Source: Caldifarciminota bacterium (GTDB lineage: Bacteria; Hydrothermota; 32-111; QNBC01). From it: a stretch of 6,374 bases of DNA. The DNA lies in the NCBI GenBank assembly GCA_015486655.1, contig WFRF01000047.1:1-6374 (forward strand), given 5' to 3'. The number at the start of each line of letters is the position of its first letter. The stretch's first letter is position 1. Positions 6,073 to 6,374 of this stretch are shown one piece after another. The notes below the pieces were generated by a model. The model saw only the letters and a list, made by a program, of their open reading frames with translations. It ran no database searches and was not told where the DNA came from. The position numbers were made by a program, and so were the translations under genes.

Positions 6073-6374
6073 AAAAGCGAATTATAAGATTTTATAAAAA
6101 CCATATTGAAGAAAGAGATGATGATATTATCGAAGAATCATGGATAACGATTAACATTAAAGACAATCAAGTATTTAGAGGTATTGTACTTGACGAAGCA
6201 ATAGAATATTTCGTAACGGGATTTTTGATATCCGAGGGATTTATAAAATCGAAAGACGATATAGAAACATTATCCGTAAAGAATCATATTGCAAACGTAA
6301 TTTTAAAAAGAGAAACATCCCCGAAGAATAGAGAAGATAAATATCTTTCCCAGGTAGAAAATAATTTAAAAATA
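6069..6374 (+). CDS. fdhD: Formate dehydrogenase accessory sulfurtransferase FdhD, N-terminal part (3' end outside window)
   Basis: The first 102 residues of an open frame that runs off the window resemble the N-terminus of FdhD, a cytoplasmic protein that carries sulfur from a cysteine desulfurase to the molybdenum/tungsten cofactor of formate dehydrogenase. The support is the pattern EESWITINIKDNQ followed by a spaced EYFVTGFLISEGFIKSKDDI, matching the family's strand-rich start and its GFLxxEG(I/F)I motif. The usual Thr-Pro just before this motif is absent (IVLDEAIEYF instead), so the protein looks divergent. The cysteine pair required for sulfur transfer in E. coli FdhD lies beyond the visible part, so activity cannot be judged. 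ATG at 6069 overlaps the focA stop (ATGA), and no strong ribosome binding site precedes it, which suggests translational coupling. Adjacency to fdhA strengthens the call. Confidence 0.78.
   Translation, partial: MKKRIIRFYKNHIEERDDDIIEESWITINIKDNQVFRGIVLDEAIEYFVTGFLISEGFIKSKDDIETLSVKNHIANVILKRETSPKNREDKYLSQVENNLKI

Larger units (their letters stand above)
1..6374 (+). other. Single operon: hydE - nuoE-like - fdhA - nuoF-like - focA - fdhD
   Basis: All six genes lie on the same strand, with junctions of -11, +13, +9, +10 and -4 nt. There is no room for a terminator or a separate promoter between genes, so co-transcription is very likely. Both the operon promoter and its end are outside the window. 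Confidence 0.85.

Noticed and set aside
5388..6104. Long minus-strand open frame (238 codons) opposite focA
   Set aside because: It lies antisense to a clearly conserved membrane protein gene, its translation shows no recognisable family, and it has no independent support. It is a by-product of focA codon use.

Overview
The window is a single, tightly packed, plus-strand gene cluster from an anaerobic bacterium. It holds the 3' end of a [FeFe]-hydrogenase maturase gene (hydE), a complete soluble NAD(P)-linked formate dehydrogenase (nuoE-like, fdhA, nuoF-like), a formate channel (focA), and the 5' end of the formate dehydrogenase maturation gene fdhD. Both edges cut through a gene. The AT-rich, A/G-rich coding sequence, frequent ATA and AGA codons, strong AGGAGG-type ribosome binding sites and oxygen-sensitive enzymes fit a strict anaerobe, with Clostridia or a similar low-GC lineage most likely. 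No ribosomal or lineage-diagnostic gene is present, so the taxonomic call is an inference.

Layout: hydE C-terminal part (1-465); NuoE-like [2Fe-2S] subunit (455-922, overlapping hydE by 11 nt); FdhA catalytic subunit (936-3632); NuoF-like flavoprotein (3642-5213); FocA (5224-6072); FdhD N-terminal part (6069-6374, overlapping focA by 4 nt). The longest gap between genes is 13 nt. No internal promoter, terminator, tRNA, mobile element, CRISPR array or significant repeat was seen, so the window reads as one transcription unit that starts upstream and ends downstream of it.

How the genes work together (inference from families): FocA moves formate across the membrane. FdhA interconverts formate and CO2 at a molybdenum/tungsten bis-pterin site and passes electrons through a chain of Fe-S clusters to the NuoE/NuoF module, where FMN exchanges them with NAD(P)(H). 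FdhD would supply the sulfur that activates the FdhA cofactor. The upstream hydE suggests that the cell also makes an [FeFe] hydrogenase, so formate, H2 and NAD(P)H metabolism may be linked.

The main oddities are: (1) the NuoF-like subunit keeps an N-terminal thioredoxin-fold domain but has lost all four cluster-binding cysteines, and it also lacks the C-terminal ferredoxin domain of bifurcating HydB-type proteins; (2) FdhA has cysteine (Cys356) where many relatives have selenocysteine; (3) hydE and focA are embedded in the formate dehydrogenase operon; (4) the FdhD N-terminus looks divergent. I see no evidence of an entirely new type of system; the novelty is in how known modules are combined and degraded.
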